Assembly (NCBI GenBank): GCA_032164245.1
Contig: JAVMKO010000020.1
Coordinates: forward strand, 13,234,706 to 13,298,705
Reading direction: 5' to 3'
DNA length: 64,000 bases
Origin: Sternotherus odoratus
Lineage: Eukaryota; Chordata; Testudines; Kinosternidae
Within the stretch, counting starts at the first letter, position 1; each line of letters starts with the position of its first letter. Below are positions 20,439 through 30,160 of this stretch, piece by piece. A program made the position numbers and the translations under genes. The notes under the pieces are model-generated. The model saw only the letters and a list, made by a program, of their open reading frames with translations, was not told the origin of the DNA and made no database searches.

Positions 20439-20770
20439 TATTACTACTATTTATTGTTTATGTTACCATGTCCCAGTGCGGTGGCGCATGCCAGTGAACT
20501 TAGCTGCTTGGGAGGCTGAGGTTGGTGGATTGCTCAGGAATTCCATTCAGCTGTGTGCTATGCCAATCGGATGTCCTGATAGCCCGGCCAGCGGGTAGCT
20601 GGAGGACTGGCTAGCACAACATGTTTGCCGTGTTGTGATCGGCGCACCCTCTGTGAGGGCTGATGGACCGATCAATCAAGGTTTAGGAGACCAGTCATGG
20701 ACCAGGATACCATGTGCTGGGGGCTGTACTGACATAATCAGAAGACACAGTCTATGCCTTAAAGAGCTTT
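20439..20770 (-). mobile_element. MIR-type SINE tail split by a 7SL-like insertion
   Basis: Left part TTATTACTACTATTTATTG and GTTACCATG (20439-20470); right part AGGAGACCAGTCATGGACC, ATACCATGTGCTGGGGGC and CCTTAAAGAGCTTTG (20686-20770). Intact copies in this window (21885, 46817) have these blocks adjacent, so about 215 bp were inserted. Confidence 0.65.
20471..20685 (+). ncRNA. 7SL (SRP) RNA-derived sequence, chimeric pseudogene or SINE
   Basis: 20471-20576 aligns almost column by column with the first ~110 nt of vertebrate 7SL RNA: GCGGTGGCGCATGCC, CTTGGGAGGCTGAGGTTGG, GTGCTATGCCAATCGGATGT. The GTGCTATGCC part belongs to 7SL and not to Alu left monomers. After GTCC the sequence leaves 7SL, and 20577-20685 matches nothing I know, though it can form several hairpins. 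The 3' 190 nt of 7SL are absent and there is no poly-A. A decayed retrocopy is the conservative reading; a 7SL-headed SINE is the alternative. Confidence 0.75.
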
Positions 20771-21124
20771 GCTGGGTTTGATGAGTCAGTTTTACTATTT
20801 ATTTTTCTCTTGAGATTTTATCTTTTGGAGAAGAGAAGGAGGTAAATTCTGAGAGTGGGGTAAATGTCGGCGGTTGACATAAAACAGCTTGAACCTGAGT
20901 GGATTTAGAACTTTAGAACCGGGCAGGACCATTGTTCACCAGCAGAAGTTTTCTGTCTTCCTAAATTTCATCTTCTTTAATGACTGTTTTGTAGCATTGC
21001 TGGGCACTATTAAACAGTGACTGTGTTTTACCCCAGAGGTGGCTGCATTTCAGTAGTAGGCATGACTCCTGATTACATCAAGTTTGTAAAACATTACAGG
21101 ATCATTTGGGATGAAGCACATTAG
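20771..21124. other. No clear feature; possible CR1 scrap
   Basis: AGAACCGGGCAGGACCATTG at 20914-20935 faintly resembles the CR1 'agaagggaccatt' block in reverse. Nothing else recognised. Confidence 0.25.
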
Positions 21125-21275
21125 ATGCAGTTTATGATTTTATTGGTAGGAAAAGTTGAAATTTTTTGAAATTCGAAAACAAAAATCAGAAATTCCACAT
21201 TGTGATGGGCAAAAAATGAAAAAAAAATAAACAAAACTTTTGCAAAATGTCCATCCTTGTTTTTCCACCATCTCT
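21125..21275. mobile_element. AT-rich GAAATTT-type repeat
   Basis: AAAGTTGAAATTTTTTGAAA, TTCGAAAACAAAAATCAG and GGCAAAAAATGAAAAAAAA. Same family as 1-255. Confidence 0.5.
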
Positions 21276-21479
21276 GGTTATTTTTAAAACAGAACAACAG
21301 CAAGGAAGCCATTCCTACAGCGGGACACAAGCCCAGTGTCTTACTAATTGACCATCTGGAGAACATGGACTGCTGAGGTCTATTTTTGGTTTCAAAGAGT
21401 TCAGGCCTGTGCTTTATTTACCTGTACACAAGATATCAGATCCCAATGCCATTCCTCGCTTCTCATCTGCCTCCAAAGA

Positions 21480-21680
21480 CCATTAGAAAGAAATCAAGTA
21501 GAGGACTGTAATTAATTTTACACAGCTACATCACATAAGTGACTAGGTGATCAAAGTGCCATTAATACCACAGCCATCCTTCAGTTTTATCTTATTCTCA
21601 CGAGGTGGAGTTTGCAGACTCAGAAGGCGAAAGAGCTTTGCTGATGTTAATTAATAATAAGCTGGCCCTGAACTTCTTGA
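21480..21680. promoter_or_regulatory. Candidate conserved non-coding element
   Basis: Repeat-free AT-rich block: GACTGTAATTAATTTTACAC, AAAGTGCCATTAATACCACA and GATGTTAATTAATAATAAG. Several TAATTA homeodomain cores. Low certainty. 21681-21884 unassigned. Confidence 0.25.
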
Positions 21681-21884
21681 GAAAAATGAATGCTGAAATC
21701 TATCGCTGTGTTTGGAAATTCTGAGGAATATTTAGGTGCTTTCCACTTCTCTGAGTTTCCTTCAGTTTAGCCATAAAGTAGCTCTAATACAACTGAATGA
21801 TGTGCTGATTTTATTGCAAAATCACATCTCCAGTCTATCTTAGGTACTTATACGGCCCCCATCCTTGGTACCTAGAGGCTTACA

Positions 21885-22195
21885 ATCTTTATTATTTATT
21901 AGTTGTATTGCAGTAGTTCCTAGGAATCATACTCATGGACCAGAACCTCATTGTACCAGGTGCTCCACAAACACAGGACAAAAAGACAGTCCCTACCCAA
22001 AGAGCTTACAATCTAAGTAATCTTTAATGTGTTGGTCCTCACTACACCGCTGTGTGCTAGGGCAATGCTAGTATCCATATTTTACAGATGGGACACTGAG
22101 AGGCTAAGTGACTTTCCCAAAGTCACAAAGGAAGTCTGTGGCAGAACAAGGACTTGAACCCAGTCCTCTAACCCCTAGGGTGGGGCCCTCATCCT
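21885..22195 (-). mobile_element. MIR-type SINE, near full length
   Basis: In reverse: tail TTATTATTTATTAGTTGTAT, GGACCAGAACCTCATTGTAC, CAAAAAGACAGTCCCTACCC, AAAGAGCTTACAATCTAAG, core CATATTTTACAGATGGGAC, CCCAAAGTCACAAAGGAAG, head-side GGACTTGAACCCAGTCCTC. One of the most complete copies, useful as a local reference. Confidence 0.85.
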
Positions 22196-22274
22196 TGGAC
22201 AGTCCTCCTTCTCTCAGCCAAAGCCCCTAATGTAGCTTGCTCACCTATAGGAACAGGTGTTTTTTTTCCCCTAT

Positions 22275-22570
22275 CAGTTGTTATTATTATTGATTTATTT
22301 ATTTATTTGTATTACAGTAGTATTTATAAGCTCCAGACAAGGTCAGGGCCAAGTTGTGCTAGGGTCTGTACAAACACGAGACATTCCTTGTCTCAAAGAG
22401 TTTCCAGTCTAAATAAACTGGACAAAGAGAGTACTTTTGTCCCCATTTTATGGAAGGGGAACTGAGGCACAGAGAGATGAAGAGATTTGGGTCAAACAGG
22501 AAATCTCAGGAAGGCAAACCCAGACCTCCAGAGTTCCATCCAGTGCCTTTACCACAAAACCATCCTTCCT
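22275..22570 (-). mobile_element. MIR-type SINE, near full length
   Basis: Same order as the previous copy: TTATTTATTTATTTGTATTAC, GTTGTGCTAGGGTCTGTAC, TCAAAGAGTTTCCAGTCTAA, CCCATTTTATGGAAGGGGAA, CTGAGGCACAGAGAGATG, then GACCTCCAGAGTTCCATCC. It lies 80 bp from the preceding copy in the same orientation. Confidence 0.85.
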
Positions 22571-22749
22571 GTCCAAAGGATCCTTCTTCCCTGTTATTTT
22601 CATCTTTATGTATGTTTGTATATTACTTTAATTGTGTTCTTTTCATTAATGAATGTTTGTAATCAACTTTTACGAATCCGCTTTATTAGCAATAACCCTA
22701 AATGCTTTTAATTGCTGCATCATTAGTTCAGCCACGCAGTAATACAGCA

Positions 22750-23070
22750 ATTTAGTGGAGCTCTAAATGAGGGGTGGAAAAAAAATGTGAAATTGTTTGC
22801 TGGTTAAGAGCTGAAAGGGAGGAAAAGCGCACCGAAATCTCAGACTGTAAAAGACAAGCTGCTCCAGGGCGAAAATGCCATTAAGAGATTCTGCCAGGTG
22901 TAAAGTCCCAATTGAGCCAATCTCGCATATTCTTAGACTTTAGGGAATTCTGAATCAGCACCGTCATGAACAGACCTCGGCGGATGGCTGAAAAAGCTCA
23001 GGATGAATGTTAGCTTGAATTCTGAATCACTTTTCAGTGCAAAGGTATTCAAATCCTTTTATTTTGTTTT
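22750..23070. promoter_or_regulatory. Candidate conserved non-coding element
   Basis: Repeat-free block with little simple sequence: GAAATTGTTTGCTGGTTAAG, AAATGCCATTAAGAGATTCT, GTCCCAATTGAGCCAATCTC, and two copies of GAATTCTGAATCA (22945 and 23019). Looks unlike its decayed surroundings. Confidence 0.3.
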
Positions 23071-23704
23071 TTCTTACAAGCATTTGCAAAGGGGATTTTC
23101 CTTGCACAAATGTTGGTGAATGACTGTTTGTTTTGTACTGGCCATATCCGAAGTGGAACAAGGGTATTGGCATGCAAGTCGGTGTATTCACTATTCATAC
23201 TGGAAATGTTCACCCAAGGGATAATTCCCAGGATTCCCAGAACAAGGTCTATGTATCAATAGGGCTTGAGTGGGACTTACAAGAGGGTTAATTTTGCCCC
23301 CACTCTTTATTAAATTTCAGCCATCCAATCAGAGAGCAGAAAGAATACCATGTGAATAAGGTGACCAGTCACACACTTTGAATAGCAGACAGTTAAATAC
23401 GTGGTTGAATCAACGTTCATGAGCGTTGATAGGCTGAAAAGCAAGTTTGAGTAAAGTGGTCAATTACCATAAACCAATAAATCCATAAAAATCAAAAGCG
23501 GTTCACAGATAATATAAGAACAGTAAAAAATGAGCTAAATTAATCACATAAATTGTTCTCTAGGAAGAGTTTGGCTAGCTCTAGTCACAAGGGAGTGCTG
23601 TGCTCAACAAATATTAATTTGGGCTTAATTTATAGCACATGCCATCCACAAAGACCCCAAAGTGCTTAACAAACTGCACAGACACATATTAATTTAGTGA
23701 CTAA
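23071..23704. other. No recognisable feature
   Basis: AT-rich DNA without a repeat family I can identify. AGTGCTTAACAAACTGCAC at 23661 may be a scrap of a MIR-type tail. Confidence 0.35.
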
Positions 23705-23707
23705 TTT

Positions 23708-23890
23708 TAGTGCCCAAATCACTTTGGTAAATTTGAAAAACCTCAGCCTTACCTGCTGCTGGGATGCCTAGATTTTATGTGCAGGAGTTTGGAAATAAAA
23801 TATAATGCAAAGAAGTGGTGTGCATACAATCAAGCTGCTCTAACAGCAGTTAAGGCCGATTTTCAAAGCCGCCAAAGTGATTTGGGCAGC
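23708..23890. mobile_element. Palindromic element with 17-bp perfect arms
   Basis: TGCCCAAATCACTTTGG (23711-23727) pairs perfectly with CCAAAGTGATTTGGGCA (23872-23888). Complementarity continues inward: TTTGAAAA with TTTTCAAA, CAGCCTT with AAGGCCG. The loop is about 100 bp. A MITE-like unit of about 180 bp. Confidence 0.65.
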
Positions 23891-23894
23891 CATT

Positions 23895-24060
23895 TCCCAT
23901 TTGCGATCATTTTATTCGATTTAAATTTAAATTTAATTAAATTAAAATTAATTACAGGTGATGTCCAAGCAGTTAAAATATTACCCAGCAGACCAATACA
24001 ATAAAAACAAATGTATCATTGCGGCTGCTGTCGGGGTGCGAGGCAGCCGCTAAGTCACAA
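23895..24060. promoter_or_regulatory. AT-rich homeodomain-site cluster
   Basis: 23917-23957 alternates ATTTAAATTT and AATTAAATTAAAATTAATTA, followed by CAGGTGATG (E-box) and CAGTTAAAATATT. Could be a regulatory element or just AT-rich simple sequence. Confidence 0.25.
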
Positions 24061-24129
24061 ATTACAACACAGCAACGCTGCACAGAAAGTTTAGGGCAGG
24101 GAATGATGAAAGGCACTGACAGAGAAAGG

Positions 24130-24350
24130 ATGATCCAGGAGTATGGGCATGACTCAGGAGACTAAGGTTCAATTCCTTGCTCTGGCACAGAGTGCCTGTG
24201 TGACCATAGGCAAGTCACTTAGTCTCTCTGTGCCTCAGCTCCCATCTGTACAAATGGAGGTGAAACCATTTCCTTGTCTCCCAAGGGTGTTGTGAGGTAC
24301 TTAGATACTATCATAACAAGGGTTGTCCTTAGAATAGATACTAAATATTA
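24130..24350 (+). mobile_element. MIR-like SINE
   Basis: Plus strand: GACTAAGGTTCAATTCCTTG (B-box), CTGTGTGACCATAGGCAAGT, CACTTAGTCTCTCTGTGCCT, CCCATCTGTACAAATGGAG, GTTGTGAGGTACTTAGATA. Head, core and tail all present. Confidence 0.85.
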
Positions 24351-24510
24351 TTACTATTAATTGAAAGTGCAGGGGGTGGGATTTTTGCCTCGCCAGATCT
24401 AAATTTCCTCCCTTGCAAAATATAATAGCCGCAAGTTGTCGGCACCACCGCTTTATGAGTCCTCTGAAAGTCGTCACCTACAGCAGCGCAGCCTAATTCC
24501 CATCTTTCTT

Positions 24511-24544
24511 TACGGGGAAGGGGTCTGTACGGGGAAGGGGTCTG
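24511..24544. repeat. Perfect 17-bp tandem duplication
   Basis: TACGGGGAAGGGGTCTG occurs twice back to back with no mismatch (24511-24527 and 24528-24544). Likely a recent replication-slippage event. Confidence 0.95.
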
Positions 24545-25925
24545 AGAGGTGCAGTGACCTGGCTCAGGCAGCAAAGCTGCAGTACCAGAAAACACATCAC
24601 AAGTGACTCTATCACAGGAATTGAAAAGGTGACATTTTCCATTATTGCGCAGTGTGACAGTACAAATATTACCTTCTTGCTAACCACAGGCTGGGGGTAA
24701 TCACACACCTGCCTTCTGACTTCTCCTCTAATAGGTGCTGAGGCAAAATTGAAAGGAGGATTTTTTTGTCTTGCTGACACATCTCATTTCATCTGATGTT
24801 GGGCATGGGAAGGCATTTCATATATTTGATTTCTGAATCCTGCTAAGACAGGATGACCTTTCTTAGCCTGACCAAAATGTAGAGTGTGTTTCTTCCTCCT
24901 AAACCCAACCAGGGTTTGCAAAGGTCCTGTATACCAAAGAAACTTCCCAGAAGGAATTTCTCTGAGTCTCTCCAGGAGGTGTCAGAAGTCTGGGCTCTGG
25001 CCCAACAGTTATTAAAACTTTGTTCAAACATAGTTGTGACTGCAGAATTCTCCTGAGGGGGGAAAAAAAGACAGGGGAGGAGAAGAGAGTTAGCAGGATG
25101 CACCAGTGACGAGTAGAAGTCGGTGGTTTCCTTATGTTTAAAGCACTCTGTACCCAAGTACTGATGGAAAAACAACAGCACGCATTCTCCTCCAAAAGCC
25201 TGCCGCAGGTCTGCAAGCCAAATGAAAGGGGCAGAGAGTGCTCAGAAATGGTGAACGTTATTTGGCTGCTAGTGCACTATTCCGGTGCCTTGACTCAGAG
25301 ACTGGGAGCCGACAGCTGAGGAGAACTAGAACCTGACCACTGATCTTGCACCCCAAGGCATCTGCCAGCCTAAAGAGGCTGGAATCCAAACTCTGATCCT
25401 GCGCACCCACCAGCTGCCAACCCAGAGAGCTCAGAACCCAGATCACGGAGCCGAAATCTCGAGGCCTGAACACAGAAGCCTTCTGTCCCATAGCACCGGC
25501 CTGGCTGACCTTGGGCTAATACAGATGCAGTTGTACCTTATAGCAGCACCTCTCAGACAGGAACAAATGTTCTACTCAGCCAGAGTTGGAGGGGGAACAG
25601 AACATCATAGTCTGCGCAAACGCCATAAATTGTTTCCCAGAGAACAAAACTCTGCTGTCAATGGAAAGGAATGCTCAGAAATGAAATGGGTTTTTGAGGC
25701 ATTAAGGCATTGCTCGGAGCAAAGCAAGTCCCCTGTGGTAACAGATCACCACCCATTCACCGGAGAAATCAGAAACAGGAAATGAAAATGTGAGGAAAAT
25801 CACCAGGTGGGGTTTTGCTGTGCAGCCTACGCCCCACAGAGCCAGCTGCTTAAAGGCTCTGCAGCTATGTAAGGTGTGGGGGGCAAAGGGGATATTTTTT
25901 CCCTGCACATCAGTATTCAGGTTTA
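24545..25925. other. No recognisable feature
   Basis: 1.4 kb of mixed sequence. 25270-25510 is relatively GC-rich. Open frames up to 112 codons (24843-25181, minus strand) resemble no protein. No repeat family seen. Confidence 0.4.
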
Positions 25926-25929
25926 CAGC

Positions 25930-26255
25930 CATCGATTTAAGGTACTACATATTGCCATAATGTCTGAGCATCTCACAGTCTTTAGTGTATTTATGCTCAC
26001 AACACTGGGAAGGTGTGCTGGGGTACAGCAGTGCTATTATCCCCACTTCCCAGAGGAAGAACTGAAACACAGGGAGATGAAGGGATAGATTTTCAAGGTA
26101 TTTAGGTGCCCAAAGATGCAGATTGGTACCTATGGGGATATACCCCTTTAACAACTGGCCTTAAGAGGCTTGCCCAAGGTCACATAGAAAGGCAGTGGCA
26201 GAGCAGGGAATTAAACCCAAGTCTCCTGAGTCCCAAGATAACACACCATAACCAT
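25930..26255 (-). mobile_element. MIR-type SINE split by palindromic element
   Basis: Reverse MIR blocks TGCTATTATCCCCACTTCCC, CTGAAACACAGGGAGATGA, then after an insertion GCTTGCCCAAGGTCACATAG, GGGAATTAAACCCAAGTCTC and CTGAGTCCCAAGATAACAC. The inserted piece lies at about 26085-26164. Confidence 0.8.
26085..26164. mobile_element. TTTAGGTGCC-type palindromic element inside the SINE
   Basis: AGATTTTCAAGGTATTTAGG, TGCCCAAAGATGCAGATTGG, TACCTATGGGGATATACC. Related TTTAGG...CCTAAA sequence is found at 51755, 54795 and 61363. Confidence 0.6.
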
Positions 26256-26296
26256 CCTCTCTGCCTTCATAAAAAGCAGGCTCCTGCCATCCCTAG

Positions 26297-26417
26297 GTGA
26301 AATTCATCCCTGTGCAGCACAAGGCCTGTGTACCACATATCTCCCACTTAATTGCATTTCTATCCTAAGGTGATGTACAGGCTTTCTGGTGATCCCTTGC
26401 AGAGGGATGAATTTCAC
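26297..26417. mobile_element. Short MITE-like element with perfect 15-bp inverted ends
   Basis: GTGAAATTCATCCCT (26297-26311) and AGGGATGAATTTCAC (26403-26417) are exact complements, with further pairing inward (GTGCA, TGCAGAG). 121 bp. A relative of the end is at 58835 (GGGGTGAATTTCATCCC). Confidence 0.7.
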
Positions 26418-26950
26418 TCTCAAAGAGAGGTGCAGAGATATGTCCTGCCCCAAATTCCTTCATATGCTAATATTAAAAACCCTAACCTCACAACTGACTT
26501 CTCCTCTCTGTAGTGACCCAAATCAACTTCTCATCCCTGAACATTCAGAGGTTCGTTGTCCAGGTTGGGTCCATCTCCAGAAAAAAACCGTTCTGAGTGA
26601 ATACACAGCCATGATTAATAACTACTATTTGTTTGCGGCAGCACCCACGCCATGCACTGTCCAAATGCTCCAGAAGCAATGGTACTAGCTCTGGTGAGCT
26701 CACAGTGTAAGGAGAGATGCATGCGGGAACAGTGACACATCACAGGGTTGCTGAAGCCAGGGTGAAATCTGTAGAGAAATCCTTCACAGGGAATCAGAGA
26801 ACTCCTCACATCTGCCTTGAGCAACTAATCTGGTTTCCAGGGTGGAAGGCTGTATCTTGGAGTAACACTGATAAAAGCCAGGAGGGGCTGAACTGGATGC
26901 CGAGGAGTTAATGAGTCCTGTAGAGAGAAATTTTGCCAGGAGTTGGATGA
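26418..26950. other. No recognisable feature
   Basis: Mixed sequence. TTAATAACTACTATTTGTTTG followed by CACTGTCCAAATGCTCCAG near 26615 could be a very decayed MIR-type tail. Nothing firm. Confidence 0.3.
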
Positions 26951-26954
26951 GATG

Positions 26955-27090
26955 ATGGAATAGGTCTTTTTTTTCCCCCAGCCGAAACAATTTGAGAAAA
27001 CTAATACAAATTCATAAAACGTTTCTGTGTTGATGAATCTGCATTTTGGTCCCTGCCAAAAAAGATTCACTGTGAAAAATGTCCACCCAT
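26955..27090. mobile_element. AT-rich GAAATTT-type repeat fragment
   Basis: CCGAAACAATTTGAGAAAAC, AAAACGTTTCTGTGTTGATG and GCATTTTGGTCCCTGCC. Decayed member of the AT-rich family. Confidence 0.4.
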
Positions 27091-27709
27091 CTCCAGTCCT
27101 GAGTTCTAGTCTCCTGTGCCACAGTGATTCAGGTTAGCATCTATCCACAGGCTGTGTCTGTACATAGGGATCCCAGTTTTATTGGGGGGGGGGGAGAAAT
27201 TGCCATGTGGCACTAGCCCCCAGAGAGGAATGTGCCAAACCCACTCTCTCTACTTCAACACTGCCATCCAATGGTGATGTATAAAGATACCATTGGGCAC
27301 ACAGACAGTTCCTTGCAAATGCCCTGTTTCCCTGAACAATGGATTCTGGGTGGCTTTAGCCACAACTTAAGAGTCTTCCCCATCTGCAATAACCTCTTAT
27401 TATTTTTTAATGTTGTTGTAACTTTATGGCTTAATCAGTATTTGCAATTTGTTAGTCGTCTGGGCTGCAATAAAATATGTTTTCCAGGTACTGAAACATC
27501 TTATCAAGGTTTGTAAAGCAGTGGTTCTTTGTTTATCACACCCATAAAATGCACAGGCAACTTGACAGATATAATAACCTTTTTTATCAAGTGTCTAATT
27601 TGAGAGGAAATTAAGCCATACATTACATGCTGGTCTGCTCTGGAGCTGGAAAAAGACCCATCCCTGTCCTGGAAAGTTTCTTTTCTCAACCCAGTCTCTC
27701 TCATCCAAG

Positions 27710-28000
27710 AGGTTTGTTTTAGTTCCAGTCATGTTTCTGCATTCACTCCGCAGTCCCCTCAAATTGTGTGTCTGTTTTTAAAGGGCACTGCACACTTAAT
27801 AAAAAATTATTTATGTGGCCTGCATTGATGTCACAGCAATGAAACAATACCTTTCCTTTACTGCAGCGGAGAGCAGTGATTTATATGAGTGCTTGGAAAA
27901 GCTTCCTCGAAATGCAGCACAGATGCTCCAGGCCATTGTAACAGCCACCCGCACATTTCCTGACAGGACAAGATTTTCCAAAGCAACTAGTGCCTCAGTT
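27710..28000. promoter_or_regulatory. Candidate conserved non-coding element
   Basis: Repeat-free with CACTTAATAAAAAATTATTT, GGCCTGCATTGATGTCACAG (CRE/AP-1-like) and CATTGTAACAGCCACCCGCA. Little simple sequence. Low certainty. 27195-27709 unassigned. Confidence 0.25.
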
Positions 28001-28072
28001 TCACCATCCTTAAAAGGCTCTGATTTTCAGAAAGAAAATTGGGCTCTTTAAAGGTACCTTTGAAAATCTCGA
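28001..28072. mobile_element. Palindromic CTGATTTTCAGAAAG fragment
   Basis: AGGCTCTGATTTTCAGAAAG and GGTACCTTTGAAAATCTCG are approximate complements, as in other TTTTCAGAGG-ended elements (14729). Confidence 0.4.
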
Positions 28073-29060
28073 GTATTGTCCTAGAATATTGGTCAGTCCA
28101 CATTTCTGATGTCAAGATTCTTAAAGAATGTATTTATTTGTGTATAAGCACCCCATAGAATTGGAAAGTGGATTCCACCTCAGCTAGACAGTTCTCTAGG
28201 GCCAAAAATTCATACACAGGATTTCCTTCTGTGGGCCAGATGGTCTGTCAAGCTCTGGTGTGCATTTCTCTAACATATCTATCTGCTGCAAACATACACA
28301 CATGCATGTGCACACACTTCAAGCACATGCATCCCACACAAAAAAATCCCAAACCATCCCCATCCTTGGTTCCTCCACCATCCTAACACCATGAGGCTAA
28401 CTGAGGAGGAGAATATTGAAGGGTCATTATTCTGGTGTTTAATTCCAGCAGTGATTTGCCCCGGTTCCCATATGTGGTACCAAAACACCTATAAATATTT
28501 GAGTAACTAAAGTGGATCACTTGGTGACACTGATATTAAAAGGAAGAATTTCAAACCTGATACCTAAGACACTTCTGCATGGCACGCTGCACAGGGCCAA
28601 TATCTTGTCTTTGCAAGCTGCAAAATGTAAGCACTCACTGAGGTCAGAATGAGTTTGCTTTCGAGCCCTGGAGTAAGAGTCAGAAGTTGACTATGAGCTA
28701 TATATTGTATTTGTTTAAATTTTCATGCTAGCGAATGTCTATGATGCAGGAGACAGGTTTATGGAGAGCGAAATAAAATGTTGACAAATGGCCCAGTAAT
28801 CAACTGGAACATGCAATAAATCATTGGAATGCCAATAACACTTCCAGGACAAGTCTTGAAAGGTCATTATGATGCCACCATATATCTTGCAGCGCCAAAC
28901 AAAGCAAACAGAACATGTTGGGAATAGGATTATGGGGGAAGCATCTGTCAGTTCTAATTAAGAATGAACTGCAGGCCATATATAGAAAGATGTGAAATGT
29001 ATTTCTCTTTCCCTGCCCCTTCCTTCTTACCCCCACTGTTCCCTCCCCAAAATAAAACTC
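28073..29060. other. No recognisable feature apart from a CA tract
   Basis: ACATACACACATGCATGTGC at 28292-28312 is a CA/TG tract. The rest is unassigned, AT-rich. Confidence 0.4.
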
Positions 29061-29065
29061 AATCC

Positions 29066-29092
29066 CGATAAATAAATAAACAAATAAATAAA
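29066..29092. repeat. (AAAT)n simple repeat
   Basis: AATAAATAAACAAATAAATAAA: about six tetramer units with one substitution. Confidence 0.8.
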
Positions 29093-29163
29093 TGACCAGC
29101 TGGACAGCAGAAAAAAGAAACCAAAGTGACAAATGAAAGGAAGATCAGAGGAGAGGGGGAGAG

Positions 29164-29189
29164 ACTCTCTCTCTCTCTCTCTCTCTCTG
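29164..29189. repeat. (CT)n microsatellite
   Basis: About 13 CT dinucleotides without interruption. Confidence 0.95.
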
Positions 29190-29544
29190 GTTTCTGTAGG
29201 CTCCAATTCCAAATGGGAATACTCCCTGCAATTTGCCCCAATTGCATCTCAGACTGCGAGCCCTTTGGCATCTCTGGATTATTGAATACAGTGGTTGCAA
29301 AGCCCTGAATTGTGGGTGTTTGCCCCTACAATGATTCATTGTTATGAGAGAGGGTGAGAAGAGAAAACAATGAGATTCAGATACTGCAGTGATGGATACT
29401 AAAGAAAAATTATAGGTAGATGGACAAACCAAGATAAAATAGAGAAGCAGGCTTGGCTCTAGGAAGATTAGAGAGGAAGGAATCTATTAATCACCACTTT
29501 ACCCCCATTTCCTGCCATATCTAGCTATCTACTTTGATGCACTG

Positions 29545-29745
29545 TGTTATCTGAAGGCCTCCCAACATCACCTGTGAGACAGGAAAGTAGGAGCGTGCCT
29601 GTTTTATAGATAGGGAACTGAGGCACACAGAAACTAAGTGACTTGCCCAAGGTCACACAGGGAGTGTGTGACAGAGCCAGGAACTGAATTGAGATTTCCT
29701 GAGTCCCAGTCAAGTGCCATAACCAAGAGACCATCCTTCCCCTCC
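29545..29745 (-). mobile_element. MIR-type SINE
   Basis: TTTTATAGATAGGGAACTGA, GGCACACAGAAACTAAGTGA, CTTGCCCAAGGTCACACAGG, GGAACTGAATTGAGATTTCC, TGAGTCCCAGTCAAGTGCC. Core and head are well kept in reverse orientation. Confidence 0.85.
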
Positions 29746-29839
29746 TGTTGCTAGCAATAACATTAACGTTTCCTCTTGCCACAGTCTCATTATGGCTCTT
29801 TGGTCTCTTTGTCTCTCCTTTCCATGATTTCACCCACTC

Positions 29840-30160
29840 TGGCTATTGCACACGTTATCAGCATCTGGCCTCAACCAACGCAGGGTGTTGGGAGGCAGGA
29901 TTGCACTTGATTCATTCACCGGATCAGTGTTTAACAAGCCGATGGGATGCTTCACATTAGTAACCTACCAGCTACATTGTTCAGAATGACCCTTTCCACA
30001 TAAGCATCTCATAAATTCCCCGAACGCCTCCTTCATTTTCACCTTGTCTTGACTCTCCTTCTTCAGGCTGTCCCTCTCTCTAGCCATTAATCTGAGCTGC
30101 ATTTTATCATGTGAGCGCCTTCCCCAGGTCTCCTGCTGAGAGGGCTATGCAAGCTGCACA
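29840..30160. promoter_or_regulatory. Candidate conserved non-coding element
   Basis: Repeat-free with CTATTGCACACGTTATCAGC, AACAAGCCGATGGGATGC, ATTAATCTGAGCTGCATTTT and CCACAGTCTCATTATGG. Texture only. Confidence 0.22.

Noticed and set aside
20464..20471. TACCATGT also at 20708-20715 as target duplication of the 7SL-like insert
   Set aside because: The right copy lies inside normal SINE sequence beyond the insertion border, so it cannot be a duplication of the insertion site.
20471..20576. Human Alu contamination
   Set aside because: GTGCTATGCCAATCGGATGT belongs to full 7SL RNA and is absent from Alu; the sequence is also diverged and embedded in turtle-type SINE DNA.
29027..29271. Open frames with Arg-Glu repeats
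   Set aside because: Translation of the (CT)n microsatellite at 29164-29189.
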